From Paracoccus gahaiensis (lineage in GTDB: Bacteria; Pseudomonadota; Alphaproteobacteria; Rhodobacterales; Rhodobacteraceae): a stretch of 64,000 bases of DNA. Of this stretch, positions 30,568 through 38,933 are shown one piece after another. Position 1 is the first letter of the stretch. Each line of letters starts with the position of its first letter. The stretch lies in assembly GCF_005048225.1 (NCBI RefSeq), contig NZ_SUNI01000009.1:62001-126000 (forward strand), read 5' to 3'. Position numbers and translations under genes: made by a program. The notes beneath the pieces were generated by a model. That model was not told where the DNA came from, did no database searches, and worked only from the letters and a program-made list of their open reading frames with translations.

Positions 30568-31557
30568 TCAGGCCGGGGCGGGCGCCTCGGCCACCTGCGC
30601 CAAAGCGGCGTCATAGACCTCAATGCCGCCCTTAGAGGCGCCCTCGGACAGGGTGCGCTTCCACATCCGCGCGCCGGGGCGGCCGTGGAAGAGGCCCAGC
30701 ATGTGGCGGGTCATCTGGTGCAAACGGCCCCCCTGCGCGAGGTGGTCGATGATCAGCGGGCGCATGGCGCGCGCGACCTGGGTCGGATCCTCGAAGGGGG
30801 GGGCGTCGTCCCAGAGGCGGTCGGCATCGCCGAGGATCGTCCAGGGCTCGTGATAGGCGGCGCGGCCCACCATCACCCCGTCCATGACCTCCAGATGCGC
30901 CCGCGCCTCGTCCAGGCTGGCGATGCCGCCATTTATCGACAGATGCAGGTCAGGGAACTGCGTCTTCATCCGCCGGACCAGCGGATAGTCCAGCGGCGGG
31001 ATCTGGCGGTTCTCGCGCGGGCTGAGACCCTTGAGCCAGGCCTTGCGGGCATGGATCGTCAGGCGGCGGATGCCGGCCCGCTGCATCGCGTCCAGAAAGG
31101 TGGGCAGCGCCGTTTCGGGGTCCTGGTCGTCGACGCCGATGCGACATTTCACCGTGACCTCGACCGGGCTGACAGCCTGCATGGCCGCCACGCAATCGGC
31201 CACGCGCTCGGGCATGGTCATCAGGACCGCCCCGAAGGCGCCCGATTGCACGCGGTCACTGGGGCAACCGCAGTTCAGGTTGATCTCGGCATAGCCCCAA
31301 TCGGCCGCGATGCGGGTGGCCGCGCGCAGTTCGGCCGGGTCCGAGCCGCCCAATTGCAGCGCCAGCGGCTGCTCGGCGGCGTCATGGTCCAGAAGCCGGG
31401 CCCGGTCGCCATGCAGGATCGCGGGGGCGGTGACCATTTCCGTATACAGCAACGCGCGGCGCGACATCAGCCGGTGGAAGCGTCGGCAGTTGCGGTCGGT
31501 CCAGTCCATCATCGGCGCGACGGAAAGACGCGCGGCGCGGGGGGTCGGGTCGGTCAT
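30568..31557 (-). CDS. dusA: tRNA-dihydrouridine(20/20a) synthase
   Basis: FMN enzyme reducing uridine in the D-loop of tRNAs. The ATG at 31557 (MTDPTPRAARLSVAPMMDWT, 329 aa) is preferred; an upstream Met would lie inside the tRNA-Val gene. Motifs are APMMDWTDRNCRRFHRLM near residue 14, the catalytic cysteine loop INLNCGCPSDRVQSGAFGA near residue 97, and the FMN phosphate site INGGIASLDEA plus DGVMVGRAAY near residue 220. The catalytic Cys in NCGCPS is present. It stands beside a tRNA gene on the same strand. Confidence 0.92.
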   Translation of the reverse strand: MTDPTPRAARLSVAPMMDWTDRNCRRFHRLMSRRALLYTEMVTAPAILHGDRARLLDHDAAEQPLALQLGGSDPAELRAATRIAADWGYAEINLNCGCPSDRVQSGAFGAVLMTMPERVADCVAAMQAVSPVEVTVKCRIGVDDQDPETALPTFLDAMQRAGIRRLTIHARKAWLKGLSPRENRQIPPLDYPLVRRMKTQFPDLHLSINGGIASLDEARAHLEVMDGVMVGRAAYHEPWTILGDADRLWDDAPPFEDPTQVARAMRPLIIDHLAQGGRLHQMTRHMLGLFHGRPGARMWKRTLSEGASKGGIEVYDAALAQVAEAPAPA

Positions 31558-31611
31558 GGGAATGGTACGGGCCTGCTGGGCAACGGGGATCCCCCGCAGC
31601 CGGAAAGGGGA

Positions 31612-31686
31612 TGGTGGGTGATAAGGGATTTGAACCCCTGACATCTTCGATGTGAACGAAGCGCTCTACCACTGAGCTAATCACCC
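31612..31686 (-). tRNA. tRNA-Val (anticodon CAC)
   Basis: Cloverleaf on the minus strand: acceptor GGGTGAT/ATCACCC, D-arm TAGCTCAGTGGTAGAGC, anticodon stem CTTCG/CGAAG with loop TTCACAT (anticodon CAC, reads GTG), T-arm AGGGGTTCAAATCCCT, discriminator A and encoded CCA (31612-31614). Confidence 0.95.
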
Positions 31687-31696
31687 GTCGCGCTGG

Positions 31697-31725
31697 CTTC
31701 TAGCGTCAGCCGCGGGACGTTGCAA
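31697..31725 (-). promoter_or_regulatory. Candidate promoter of tRNA-Val
   Basis: Minus-strand TTGCAA (31720-31725) and TAGAAG (31697-31702) with 17 bases between, 11 bases upstream of the tRNA 5' end. Suits a stable-RNA promoter; the processing leader would be very short. Confidence 0.5.
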
Positions 31726-31731
31726 GAGGGC

Positions 31732-32070
31732 TCAGGGCTTTTCCACGAGGATCGGTGCGGTCGACGAGGCGCGGCGGCGCAGGCGCAGGGTGATCACGTC
31801 GCCGCCCCGGGCGTCGCGTTCCAGATTGATTCGCGCCCGGCCCAGAGGCGGCACGGCCAGGGTCTGGCCGGCGGACAGGATCTGGCCCAGCTGGTCCAGC
31901 GTCGCCTCGATGATCGGGCGGGCCTCGGCGCGGCGGGCGCCGGTGGCGGCGACGACCCGGTCCACGAAATCGCGCTTGGGCACCACGGTGGCGACATGGG
32001 GATCGGGCAGCCCTGACAGCGGTGCAGCCGTCAGGGGCAGACCTTCGGCATCGGTGGTTTCGGTCGACAT
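31732..32070 (-). CDS. HU-family-like DNA-binding protein
   Basis: A 112-residue protein with the HU layout from about residue 30: KRDFVDRVVAATGARRAEAR, then PIIEATLDQLGQILSAGQTLAVPPLGRARI, then a basic beta segment. HU/IHF proteins bend and compact DNA as dimers. It differs from standard HU: about 28 extra N-terminal residues, and the usual GRNPxTG tip of the DNA-binding arm is absent (ERDARGGDVITLRLRRR instead). It lies just downstream of lon, where many bacteria have hupB, so it may replace it or be a diverged paralogue. Confidence 0.7.
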   Translation of the reverse strand: MSTETTDAEGLPLTAAPLSGLPDPHVATVVPKRDFVDRVVAATGARRAEARPIIEATLDQLGQILSAGQTLAVPPLGRARINLERDARGGDVITLRLRRRASSTAPILVEKP

Positions 32071-32148
32071 GTCCGTGAACCTGCTTCTGTGCGCGACTTG
32101 CCTGATCAGTTTACGTCAAAATGACCTTGCGTCAACCGCAACGCAGAA

Positions 32149-32175
32149 GGCCGGGGGCGCAGAACGCCCCCGGCC
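32149..32175 (-). terminator. Hairpin terminator after lon
   Basis: Perfect 11-bp stem GGCCGGGGGCG/CGCCCCCGGCC with a 5-base loop, 20 bases after the lon stop. The T run on the minus strand is weak (CTTCT), so termination may be partial. Confidence 0.7.
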
Positions 32176-32194
32176 AGGGATCGGATCAGACCGG

Positions 32195-34612
32195 TCAGTG
32201 CGCGACGGCGCTGCCGGACCCTTCGGAGGCGCGCTGCCCCGAGACGCGGGCGGCCTCGGCGGCCTCTTCGGCGGCCTCGTCCCATTCCACGGCGACCGGC
32301 TGACGGACCAGGGCGTGGCGCAGCACCTCGCGGACATTGCTGACCGGGATGATGGTCAGCCCTTCCTTGACGTTGTCCGGGATCTCGACGAGGTCCTTTT
32401 CATTGTCCTGCGGGATCAGCACCGTCTTGATGCCGCCGCGCAGGGCCGCCAACAGCTTCTCCTTCAAGCCCCCGATGGCCAGCACATGGCCGCGCAGGGT
32501 GACCTCGCCGGTCATGGCGACATCCTTGCGGACCGGGATGCCGGTCATCACCGAGACGACCGAGGTCACCATGGCCACCCCCGCCGAGGGGCCGTCCTTG
32601 GGCGTGGCGCCCTCGGGGACGTGGACGTGGATGTCGCGCTTGTCGAATTCCGGGGGCCTGACCCCGATCTCCGGCGCGACCGAGCGCACGAAGCTGTTCG
32701 CCGCGTCGATCGATTCCTTCATCACGTCGCCAAGCGTGCCGGTGGTCTTCATCCGGCCCTTGCCGGGCAGGCGCAGGGCCTCGATCTGCAGAAGATCGCC
32801 GCCGACCGAGGTCCAGGCAAGGCCGGTCACGACGCCCACCTGATCCTCCTTCTCGGCCAAGCCGTAGCGGTGGCGGCGCACGCCCAGGTACTCCTCGGCC
32901 TTCTCGGGGGTCACCTCGACCGAGGTGACCTTGCCCTTGAGGATCTCGGTCACGGCCTTGCGGGCCAGTTTCGCGATCTCGCGCTCCAACGAGCGGACCC
33001 CGGCCTCGCGGGTGTAATAGCGGATCATGTGGGTCAGCGCCTCGTCGGTGACGCTGAACTCGCCCTTGCGCAACCCGTTGGCCTTGGTCTGCTTGTCCAG
33101 CAGGTGACCGCGCGCGATCTCGCGCTTCTCGTCCTCGGTGTAACCCGAGAGCGGGATGATCTCCATCCGGTCCAGCAGCGGGCTGGGCATGTTGTAGCTG
33201 TTGGCCGTGGTCACGAACATGACGTTGGACAGATCGTATTCGACCTCGAGGTAATGATCCACGAAGGTCGAGTTCTGTTCCGGGTCCAGCACCTCCAGCA
33301 TCGCCGACGCGGGATCGCCCCGGAAGTCCTGGCCCATCTTGTCGATCTCGTCCAGCAGGATCAGCGGGTTGGTGGTCTTGGCCTTCTTCAGCGCCTGGAT
33401 GATCTTGCCGGGCATCGAGCCGATATAGGTCCGCCGGTGACCCCGGATTTCCGATTCGTCGCGCACGCCGCCAAGCGAGATGCGGATGAACTCGCGCCCC
33501 GTCGCCTTGGCGATCGAGCGGCCAAGCGAGGTCTTGCCCACGCCCGGAGGACCGACCAGCGTCAGGATCGGGCCCTTCAGCTTGGTGCTGCGCGCCTGCA
33601 CGGCCAGATATTCGACGATGCGTTCCTTGACCTTGTCCAGCCCGTAATGGTCCGCATCCAGGATCGCCTCGGCCCGGGCCAGATCCTTGCGGGTGCGGGA
33701 CTTCACGCCCCATGGCAAGGCCAGCAGCCAATCGAGGTAGTTGCGGCTGACCGTCGCCTCGGCGGACATGGGCGACATGGATTTCAGCTTCTTCAGCTCG
33801 CTGTCGGCCTTGTCGCGGGCCTCCTTGCTGAACTTGGTGGCCGAGATCTTTTCCTCCAGCTCGGTCAGCTCGTTCTGGCCGTCCTCGCCGTCGCCCAGTT
33901 CCTTCTGGATCGCCTTCATTTGCTCGTTCAGATAGTATTCGCGCTGCGTCTTCTCCATCTGGGTCTTGACGCGCGACTTGATCTTCTTCTCGACCTGCAG
34001 GACCGACATCTCGCCCTGCATGTGGCCATAGATCTTCTCAAGACGCGCCGAGATTTCCAGCGTGTCCAGCAGGTCCTGCTTGCGCTCCAGGTCGATGCCC
34101 ATGTGGCCCGCGACCAGATCGGCCAGCTTGCCGGGCTCGGTCGCCTCGGACACGGCGGTCACCACCTCGTCGGGGATGTTCTTGCGCACCTTGACGTAGC
34201 GCTCGAATTCCTCGGTCACGGTGCGGACCAGCGCCGTCACGGTCGCGTCGTCGCCGGTGGTTTCCTCCAGCGCGATGGCCTCGGCCATGAAATGGTCTTT
34301 ATGCGGCACGAATTCGGTGATGTGCACCCGCTCGCGGCCCTCGACCAGCACCTTGACGGTGCCGTCGGGCAGCTTGAGCAGCTGCAGCACATTGGCCAGC
34401 ACGCCGCCGCGATAGATGCCCTCTTCGGTGGGTTCGTCCACCGCCGCATCCATCTGGGCGGCCAGAAGGATCGGGCTGTCCGATTCCATCACCGCTTCCA
34501 GTGCGCGCACGGATTTCTCGCGTCCCACGAAGAGGGGCACGATCATGTGCGGGAAGACGACGATATCCCGCAAGGGCAGCACCGGGTAGGTCTGGGTGGT
34601 GAATTCCGTCAT
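32195..34612 (-). CDS. lon: ATP-dependent protease La (Lon)
   Basis: Cytosolic AAA+ serine protease that degrades misfolded and regulatory proteins. The 805 residues comprise the N-terminal LON substrate domain ([20 protein letters not shown]), a coiled-coil region (about 190-300), the AAA+ module with Walker [17 protein letters not shown] near residue 355 and Walker [13 protein letters not shown], and the protease domain. The latter has the catalytic serine in [12 protein letters not shown] near residue 680 and lysine in [14 protein letters not shown] near residue 722. Full length. Confidence 0.97.
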   Translation of the reverse strand: MTEFTTQTYPVLPLRDIVVFPHMIVPLFVGREKSVRALEAVMESDSPILLAAQMDAAVDEPTEEGIYRGGVLANVLQLLKLPDGTVKVLVEGRERVHITEFVPHKDHFMAEAIALEETTGDDATVTALVRTVTEEFERYVKVRKNIPDEVVTAVSEATEPGKLADLVAGHMGIDLERKQDLLDTLEISARLEKIYGHMQGEMSVLQVEKKIKSRVKTQMEKTQREYYLNEQMKAIQKELGDGEDGQNELTELEEKISATKFSKEARDKADSELKKLKSMSPMSAEATVSRNYLDWLLALPWGVKSRTRKDLARAEAILDADHYGLDKVKERIVEYLAVQARSTKLKGPILTLVGPPGVGKTSLGRSIAKATGREFIRISLGGVRDESEIRGHRRTYIGSMPGKIIQALKKAKTTNPLILLDEIDKMGQDFRGDPASAMLEVLDPEQNSTFVDHYLEVEYDLSNVMFVTTANSYNMPSPLLDRMEIIPLSGYTEDEKREIARGHLLDKQTKANGLRKGEFSVTDEALTHMIRYYTREAGVRSLEREIAKLARKAVTEILKGKVTSVEVTPEKAEEYLGVRRHRYGLAEKEDQVGVVTGLAWTSVGGDLLQIEALRLPGKGRMKTTGTLGDVMKESIDAANSFVRSVAPEIGVRPPEFDKRDIHVHVPEGATPKDGPSAGVAMVTSVVSVMTGIPVRKDVAMTGEVTLRGHVLAIGGLKEKLLAALRGGIKTVLIPQDNEKDLVEIPDNVKEGLTIIPVSNVREVLRHALVRQPVAVEWDEAAEEAAEAARVSGQRASEGSGSAVAH

Positions 34613-34677
34613 GGTCTTGTCCTTTCCGCCCGAAGCCGCGGCCCCGTCATGGCGACACGCGGCCCCTGCATGCGCTC

Positions 34678-34706
34678 AATCTAGGGCCAGCATCGCCCGC
34701 GTTCAA
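34678..34706 (-). promoter_or_regulatory. Candidate promoter of lon
   Basis: Minus-strand TTGAAC (34701-34706), 17-base spacer, TAGATT (34678-34683); start would be near 34671, about 60 bases before the ATG. Lon is often heat-shock controlled, and the -35 is compatible with an RpoH element, but sigma-70 fits as well. Confidence 0.5.
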
Positions 34707-34769
34707 TATGACAGTATAAATGCAGTTGATGTCCGTTCGGGTCCGCCGAACCCCGGGCGGCGTCCGCCC

Positions 34770-36125
34770 TCAGCGCGGAATGACGATCTCGGCCCGCAAG
34801 CCGCCAAGGCGCGGCCCCCGGCCAAGGCGCAGCTGCCCGCCATGCGCGCGGGCCACGTCGGCGGCGATGGCCAGACCCAGCCCGGCGCCCTGCGCGCTAT
34901 TCCTGCGCCGCGAGGGGTCCAGCCGGGTGAAGGGGCGCATGGCGGCGTCCAGGCTGTCCTCGGGAATGCCGGGGCCGTCATCCTCGATGCCGATGCGCAG
35001 GCTGCGGGGACCAAGCGCGGCGTCCATCTCGGCCCGGCTGCCATAGCGCACGGCATTGCCGATCAGGTTCTCCAGCGCGCGGCGCAGCATGTCGGGGCGG
35101 CAGGTGGCCAGCCCCGCGCGGTCGCCCTCGAACTGGACCAGGGCGGCGGGCTGTCCCGCGCGCTGCGCATCGGCGACGATGGTCTCCAGAAACCCCGCCG
35201 CCGCGACCGGCTCGGGGGGGCGATCCTGCGCCTCGTCGCGGGCATAGTCCAGAAAGCCGTCGACCATGCGGCTCATCTCGGCGATGTCGGCCTCCATCGC
35301 GGCGATCTCCTCGGCATCGGGGGGCATGTCGGGCGAGACCATCGACAGGCTCAGCCTCAGCCGCGTCAGGGGCGTGCGCAGATCATGGCTGATCCCCGAC
35401 ATCATCAGCTTGCGCTGTTCGTTCTGGCGTTCCAGCCGGTTGCGCATGTCCAGGAAGGCCGTGCCGGCGCTGCGGATCTCGGCGGCGCCCTGCGGGCGAT
35501 AGGGCACCATGCGCCCCTTGCCGTATTCCTCGGCCGCCGAGGCCAGGCGCCGGATCGGGCGCAGCTGGTTGCGCAGGAAGATCGTCGCGATCCCGGTCAT
35601 CAGCAGCGAGGTGAACACCATCAGCACCAGCAGCTGATGCGGGTTCGAGGCGCTGACCCGCCGCCGGTCGAAGCTGAGCGCATAGGGCCCCGCAGGCCCC
35701 TCCAGCGCCACGACCACCTGCTTGTCGTCGCTGGCCAGATCGATCGAGATGACCCGGGGCAGCGCCTCGCGCAGCACCTCGGTCACGACGCGGCCCGAGA
35801 AGTCGTAGAACAGCCGCTGGTCGCCGGGGACCGGATCGGCGGGCAGCTCCAACGCCAGTTCCAGCGGGCGGGCGACCGAGACGCCCGCCCGGCGCGCGGC
35901 CTCGGGGCTGGAGGCGCCGTCGATCAGGCGCGCGACGAAGGCCAGCTCGTGCGACATGCTGGCGGTCATCTGCCGCGTGACGCCCTCGAAATGGCGCTGC
36001 AGGAACATGACGCTGACGACCAGCGTGACCACCACCACCGGCAGGAACAGGATCAGCGCCGCCCGGGCATAGAGGCCGCGCGGCACCAGGGTCCGGGCGA
36101 TCGGTCCGTCAGACTGGTTGGACAT
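34770..36125 (-). CDS. Sensor histidine kinase, EnvZ-like
   Basis: A 451-residue inner-membrane kinase: helix 1 (ARAALILFLPVVVVTLVVSV, about 20-40), a periplasmic domain (about 45-165), helix 2 (LLVLMVFTSLLMTGIATIFL), HAMP (LRPIRRLASAAEEYGKGR) and HisKA with the phospho-accepting His in MMSGISHDLRTPLTRLRLS near residue 253. The ATPase has ENLIGNAVRYGS (N box), GIEDDGPGIPED (G1) and GAGLGLAIAADVARAHGG (G2). HAMP layout and dimerisation motif resemble EnvZ. No response regulator gene adjoins it, so the partner must be encoded elsewhere. Confidence 0.9.
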   Translation of the reverse strand: MSNQSDGPIARTLVPRGLYARAALILFLPVVVVTLVVSVMFLQRHFEGVTRQMTASMSHELAFVARLIDGASSPEAARRAGVSVARPLELALELPADPVPGDQRLFYDFSGRVVTEVLREALPRVISIDLASDDKQVVVALEGPAGPYALSFDRRRVSASNPHQLLVLMVFTSLLMTGIATIFLRNQLRPIRRLASAAEEYGKGRMVPYRPQGAAEIRSAGTAFLDMRNRLERQNEQRKLMMSGISHDLRTPLTRLRLSLSMVSPDMPPDAEEIAAMEADIAEMSRMVDGFLDYARDEAQDRPPEPVAAAGFLETIVADAQRAGQPAALVQFEGDRAGLATCRPDMLRRALENLIGNAVRYGSRAEMDAALGPRSLRIGIEDDGPGIPEDSLDAAMRPFTRLDPSRRRNSAQGAGLGLAIAADVARAHGGQLRLGRGPRLGGLRAEIVIPR

Positions 36126-36159
36126 GGAAACCCCCTTCGTCGCGCGCTAGGCTAGCGCC

Positions 36160-37023
36160 ATGTGCGACCCCGCGAAAGAGCCGCTGCGGATCCTGGCCCC
36201 GAATCCCTCGGCCCTGACCGGGCCGGGCACGACGACCTTCCTGATCGGCCAGGACCATGTCGCGGTGATCGACCCCGGCCCCGACGATGCGGGCCATCTG
36301 GACGCCGTCGCCCGGGCGGGCCGCGACCGCATCGGCCATATCCTGGTGACCCATGCCCATCGCGACCACAGCGCGGGCGCCGCCCGCCTGTCGCGGCTGA
36401 CCGGGGCGCCGGTGCTGGCCTATGGCGATGCGCAGGCGGGACGCTCGCCCCTGATGGCGCGGCTGGCGGCCGAGGGGCTGGTGGCGGGCGGCGAGGGGCT
36501 GGACACGGGTTTCGCGCCCGACCGCCTGCTGGCCGACGGGGAGGTGATCGCCACCCCCGACTGGCAGCTGACCGCGCTGCACACGCCCGGCCATGCCGCC
36601 GGCCATCTGAGCTTTGCCTGGGGCGCGCAGATCTTCTGCGGCGATCTGGTCATGGGCTGGTCCTCGACGCTGATCTCGCCCCCCGACGGAGATCTGGGGG
36701 ATTACCTGCGGTCGCTGGACCGGCTGGCCGCGCTGGCACCGGCCCGGCTGCTGCCCACGCATGGCGCGCCGATCGCGGCCCCCCTGCCTCGCCTGGCCGA
36801 GCTGTCCCATCATCGCCGTGCCCGCAGCGCCCAGATCCTGGCGGCGCTGCGCACGGCGCCGGGCAGCGCCCCGGACCTCGCCCGCCGCATCTATGCCGTG
36901 CCAGACCCGCTGCTGCCCGCCGCCGCGCGCAACGTGCTGGCCCATCTGATCGCGCTGGCCCAGCTGGGGGCCGTTGATTTCCCGGAGGAAATTTCCGAAA
37001 GAACGATTTTTTCGGTTCCATGA
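36160..37023 (+). CDS. MBL-fold metallo-hydrolase (LACTB2-like)
   Basis: The 287 residues start MCDPAKEPLRILAPNPSALT at 36160, only 34 bases from the divergent kinase gene. The zinc-binding signature THAHRDHSAGA is near residue 66, with further ligands in TPGHAAGHLSF (His near 145), FCGDLVMGW (Asp near 165) and LPTHGAPI (His near 205). The LACTB2-type C-terminal winged-helix region (HHRRARSAQILAALRTAP) is present. Relatives act as endoribonucleases or thioester hydrolases; the substrate here is unknown. Ends 60 bases before tRNA-Asn. Confidence 0.88.
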   Translation: MCDPAKEPLRILAPNPSALTGPGTTTFLIGQDHVAVIDPGPDDAGHLDAVARAGRDRIGHILVTHAHRDHSAGAARLSRLTGAPVLAYGDAQAGRSPLMARLAAEGLVAGGEGLDTGFAPDRLLADGEVIATPDWQLTALHTPGHAAGHLSFAWGAQIFCGDLVMGWSSTLISPPDGDLGDYLRSLDRLAALAPARLLPTHGAPIAAPLPRLAELSHHRRARSAQILAALRTAPGSAPDLARRIYAVPDPLLPAAARNVLAHLIALAQLGAVDFPEEISERTIFSVP

Positions 37024-37083
37024 CACAAAAGCGCCAAACGGCTCTGGACGCCCCCGGACGAGGTTGTTATATCCGCCCCGTGT

Positions 37084-37158
37084 TCCGGCGTAGCTCAGCG
37101 GTAGAGCAGTTGACTGTTAATCAATTGGTCGTAGGTTCGATCCCTACCGCCGGAGCCA
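37084..37158 (+). tRNA. tRNA-Asn (anticodon GTT)
   Basis: Cloverleaf: acceptor TCCGGCG/CGCCGGA, D-arm TAGCTCAGCGGTAGAGC, anticodon stem GTTGA/TCAAT with loop CTGTTAA (anticodon GTT), T-arm GTAGGTTCGATCCCTAC, discriminator G and encoded CCA. Confidence 0.95.
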
Positions 37159-37218
37159 GTCCTTCCCCTCGGTCGTGATCTGGCAGACACATCCCCCTTT
37201 GCAGCCCAGGATCGGCCG

Positions 37219-37869
37219 TCAGGCCAGCCGCGCCGGGATCAGGCCGCGCAGGGCGTTGCCGCAGAGAATGTCCCCCTCGTTCAGATCCTCGGGGCGCAGC
37301 AACGCCTCGACCGCCGCGCCCGCCTGCAGCAGGCTGGCGCGCAGCACGCCCGGCAGAAGGCCGCAGCGCAGCGGCGGCGTCAGAAGCCTGCCGCCCCGGC
37401 GCAGGAACAGCGAGGTGATCGTGCCCTCGCACAGTTCTCCTTCGGCATTCATCAGCATGGCCTCGTCCAGCCCCGGCGGCAGGGCGGCGCGGGCGGCGTC
37501 ATAGACGGGTCGGCGGCTGGTCTTGAAGCGCAGCCAGGGGTCGTCCCGGTCGAGGCGCAGGTCGGACAGGATCACGCGCCAGAGGGGCGGGTTGGCGGGC
37601 AGCGGCGCATGGGTCACGGCCACCCCGCCTGCCCCGTCCACCGCCAGCCGGGTCCGCAGGACCGTGCCCTGCGGCAGGGCAGCCAGTGCAGGGGCCAGCC
37701 GCGCCTCGTCCAAGGGAAAGCCCACCGCCGCGCAGCCGCGCCGCAGCCGCGCCAGATGCAGGGGCCAGAGGACGATCCGCCCATCCGACTCGCGGCGCAT
37801 CGTCTCGAAGACGGTCAGGCCGTCGGGGATGGGGCCAGGAATGCGGATTTGCACAAAGCCTCCTGCCAT
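37219..37869 (-). CDS. pabC: Aminotransferase class IV, probable aminodeoxychorismate lyase
   Basis: PLP enzyme expected to split 4-amino-4-deoxychorismate into p-aminobenzoate and pyruvate for folate. The 216 residues show FETMRRESDGRIVLWPLHLARL at the start (fold-type IV pattern), the PLP-lysine segment LRFKTSRRPVYDAAR near residue 115, and NAEGELCEGTITSLFLR near residue 142. It is shorter than E. coli PabC (269). The ATG at 37869 overlaps pabB by 55 bases; a GTG at 37854 would shorten the overlap. Function is inferred mainly from the link to pabB. Confidence 0.8.
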   Translation of the reverse strand: MAGGFVQIRIPGPIPDGLTVFETMRRESDGRIVLWPLHLARLRRGCAAVGFPLDEARLAPALAALPQGTVLRTRLAVDGAGGVAVTHAPLPANPPLWRVILSDLRLDRDDPWLRFKTSRRPVYDAARAALPPGLDEAMLMNAEGELCEGTITSLFLRRGGRLLTPPLRCGLLPGVLRASLLQAGAAVEALLRPEDLNEGDILCGNALRGLIPARLA

Positions 37870-38933
37870 TCGGATGCGGCGTCGCTGTCATGGACGATGC
37901 CGCCGCCCACGTTCAGCCGCAAGAGGCCAGGTTCGACCAACCAGGGCGATCGGATCGCCACGCCGAAGCGCATCGGGCCCGCCGGATCGACCCATCCGAT
38001 GGCGCCGCAATAGACCTCTCGCGGGGCCTGTTCCAGCTCGGCGATGATCTGCATCGACCGGATCTTGGGCGCCCCGGTGATCGAGCCGCAGGGAAACAGC
38101 GCGCCCAGGATCTGCGCCAGCCCGGTGCCGGGCAGCATCCGCCCCTCGACGGTCGAGACCATCTGGTGCAGCGTTGCGTAGTGCTCGACATGGAACAGCT
38201 GCGGCACGCGGACGCTGCCGGGATGGCAGATGCGGCTGATGTCGTTCCTAAGCAGGTCGACGATCATCAGGTTCTCGGCCCGGTTCTTCTCGGACCCCTG
38301 CAGGGCCAGGGCGGCGGCGCGGTCGGCTGTGGGCGTGGCGCCGCGCGGGGCGGTGCCCTTCATCGGACGCGTGCGAATCGTGCCGTCGGCATCCACGGCA
38401 AAGAACAGCTCGGGGCTGCGCGACAGGATCACCGGGCCGCCCAGATCCACGAAGGCCCCCTCGCCCACCGGCTGGCGGGCCGCCAGCGCGGCATGGATCG
38501 CCAGCGGATCGCCCGTCACCCGGGCCTCCATCGGAAAGGTCAGGTTGATCTGATAGGTGTCGCCCGCCGCGATGTAATCCTGCACCGCCGCGATGGCCGC
38601 GTCATAGCGCGCCCGGTCCCACAGCGGGCGCGGGGGGCCGATGGTCACGCCCTCGGGCGGGGGCAAAGGCGGCGCGGGGCGCGGGCCGTCAAAGACGCCC
38701 ATCAGGATCAGCGGCATCTGCCGGTCGGCGGGCATCAGGCCGGCGAGGCGCGGGGCCAGCGCGTGGCCCAGCTCGTAGGACAGGTATCCCGCCAGCCAGC
38801 AGCCCCGCGCGGTGGCCGCCTGCATCGCGGCCAGCGCGGGACCGACGCCCGCCGCCGTATCGGCGCGGATCACCGTTTGCGGCGCGGTGAACTGCGTGCC
38901 CCCGCCCAAGGGGCCGTGGTCGAAGCGGATCAT
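37815..38933 (-). CDS. pabB: Aminodeoxychorismate synthase component I
   Basis: Chorismate-using enzyme that makes aminodeoxychorismate with a glutamine amidotransferase partner (PabA/TrpG, not in this window). ATG at 38933 overlaps the mfd stop (ATGA) and gives 372 residues (MIRFDHGPLGGGTQFTAP), shorter than E. coli PabB (453) at the N-terminus. Motifs are the KGT of TRPMKGTAPRG near residue 195 (PabB rather than TrpE type), EKNRAENLMIVDLLRNDISR near residue 213, GSITGAPKIRSMQII near residue 285, and the C-terminal GGGIVHDSDAASEW. Confidence 0.9.
   Translation of the reverse strand: MIRFDHGPLGGGTQFTAPQTVIRADTAAGVGPALAAMQAATARGCWLAGYLSYELGHALAPRLAGLMPADRQMPLILMGVFDGPRPAPPLPPPEGVTIGPPRPLWDRARYDAAIAAVQDYIAAGDTYQINLTFPMEARVTGDPLAIHAALAARQPVGEGAFVDLGGPVILSRSPELFFAVDADGTIRTRPMKGTAPRGATPTADRAAALALQGSEKNRAENLMIVDLLRNDISRICHPGSVRVPQLFHVEHYATLHQMVSTVEGRMLPGTGLAQILGALFPCGSITGAPKIRSMQIIAELEQAPREVYCGAIGWVDPAGPMRFGVAIRSPWLVEPGLLRLNVGGGIVHDSDAASEWQEALCKSAFLAPSPTA

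Noticed and set aside
30557..30578. Hairpin CCCCGGCC/GGCCGGGG between mazG and dusA as a terminator
   Set aside because: It overlaps the dusA stop codon and has no T run on either strand; at most a weak bidirectional structure.
31790..34684. Plus-strand frame of 964 codons opposite lon and the HU-like gene
   Set aside because: Low-complexity antisense composition; lon is complete and certain on the other strand.
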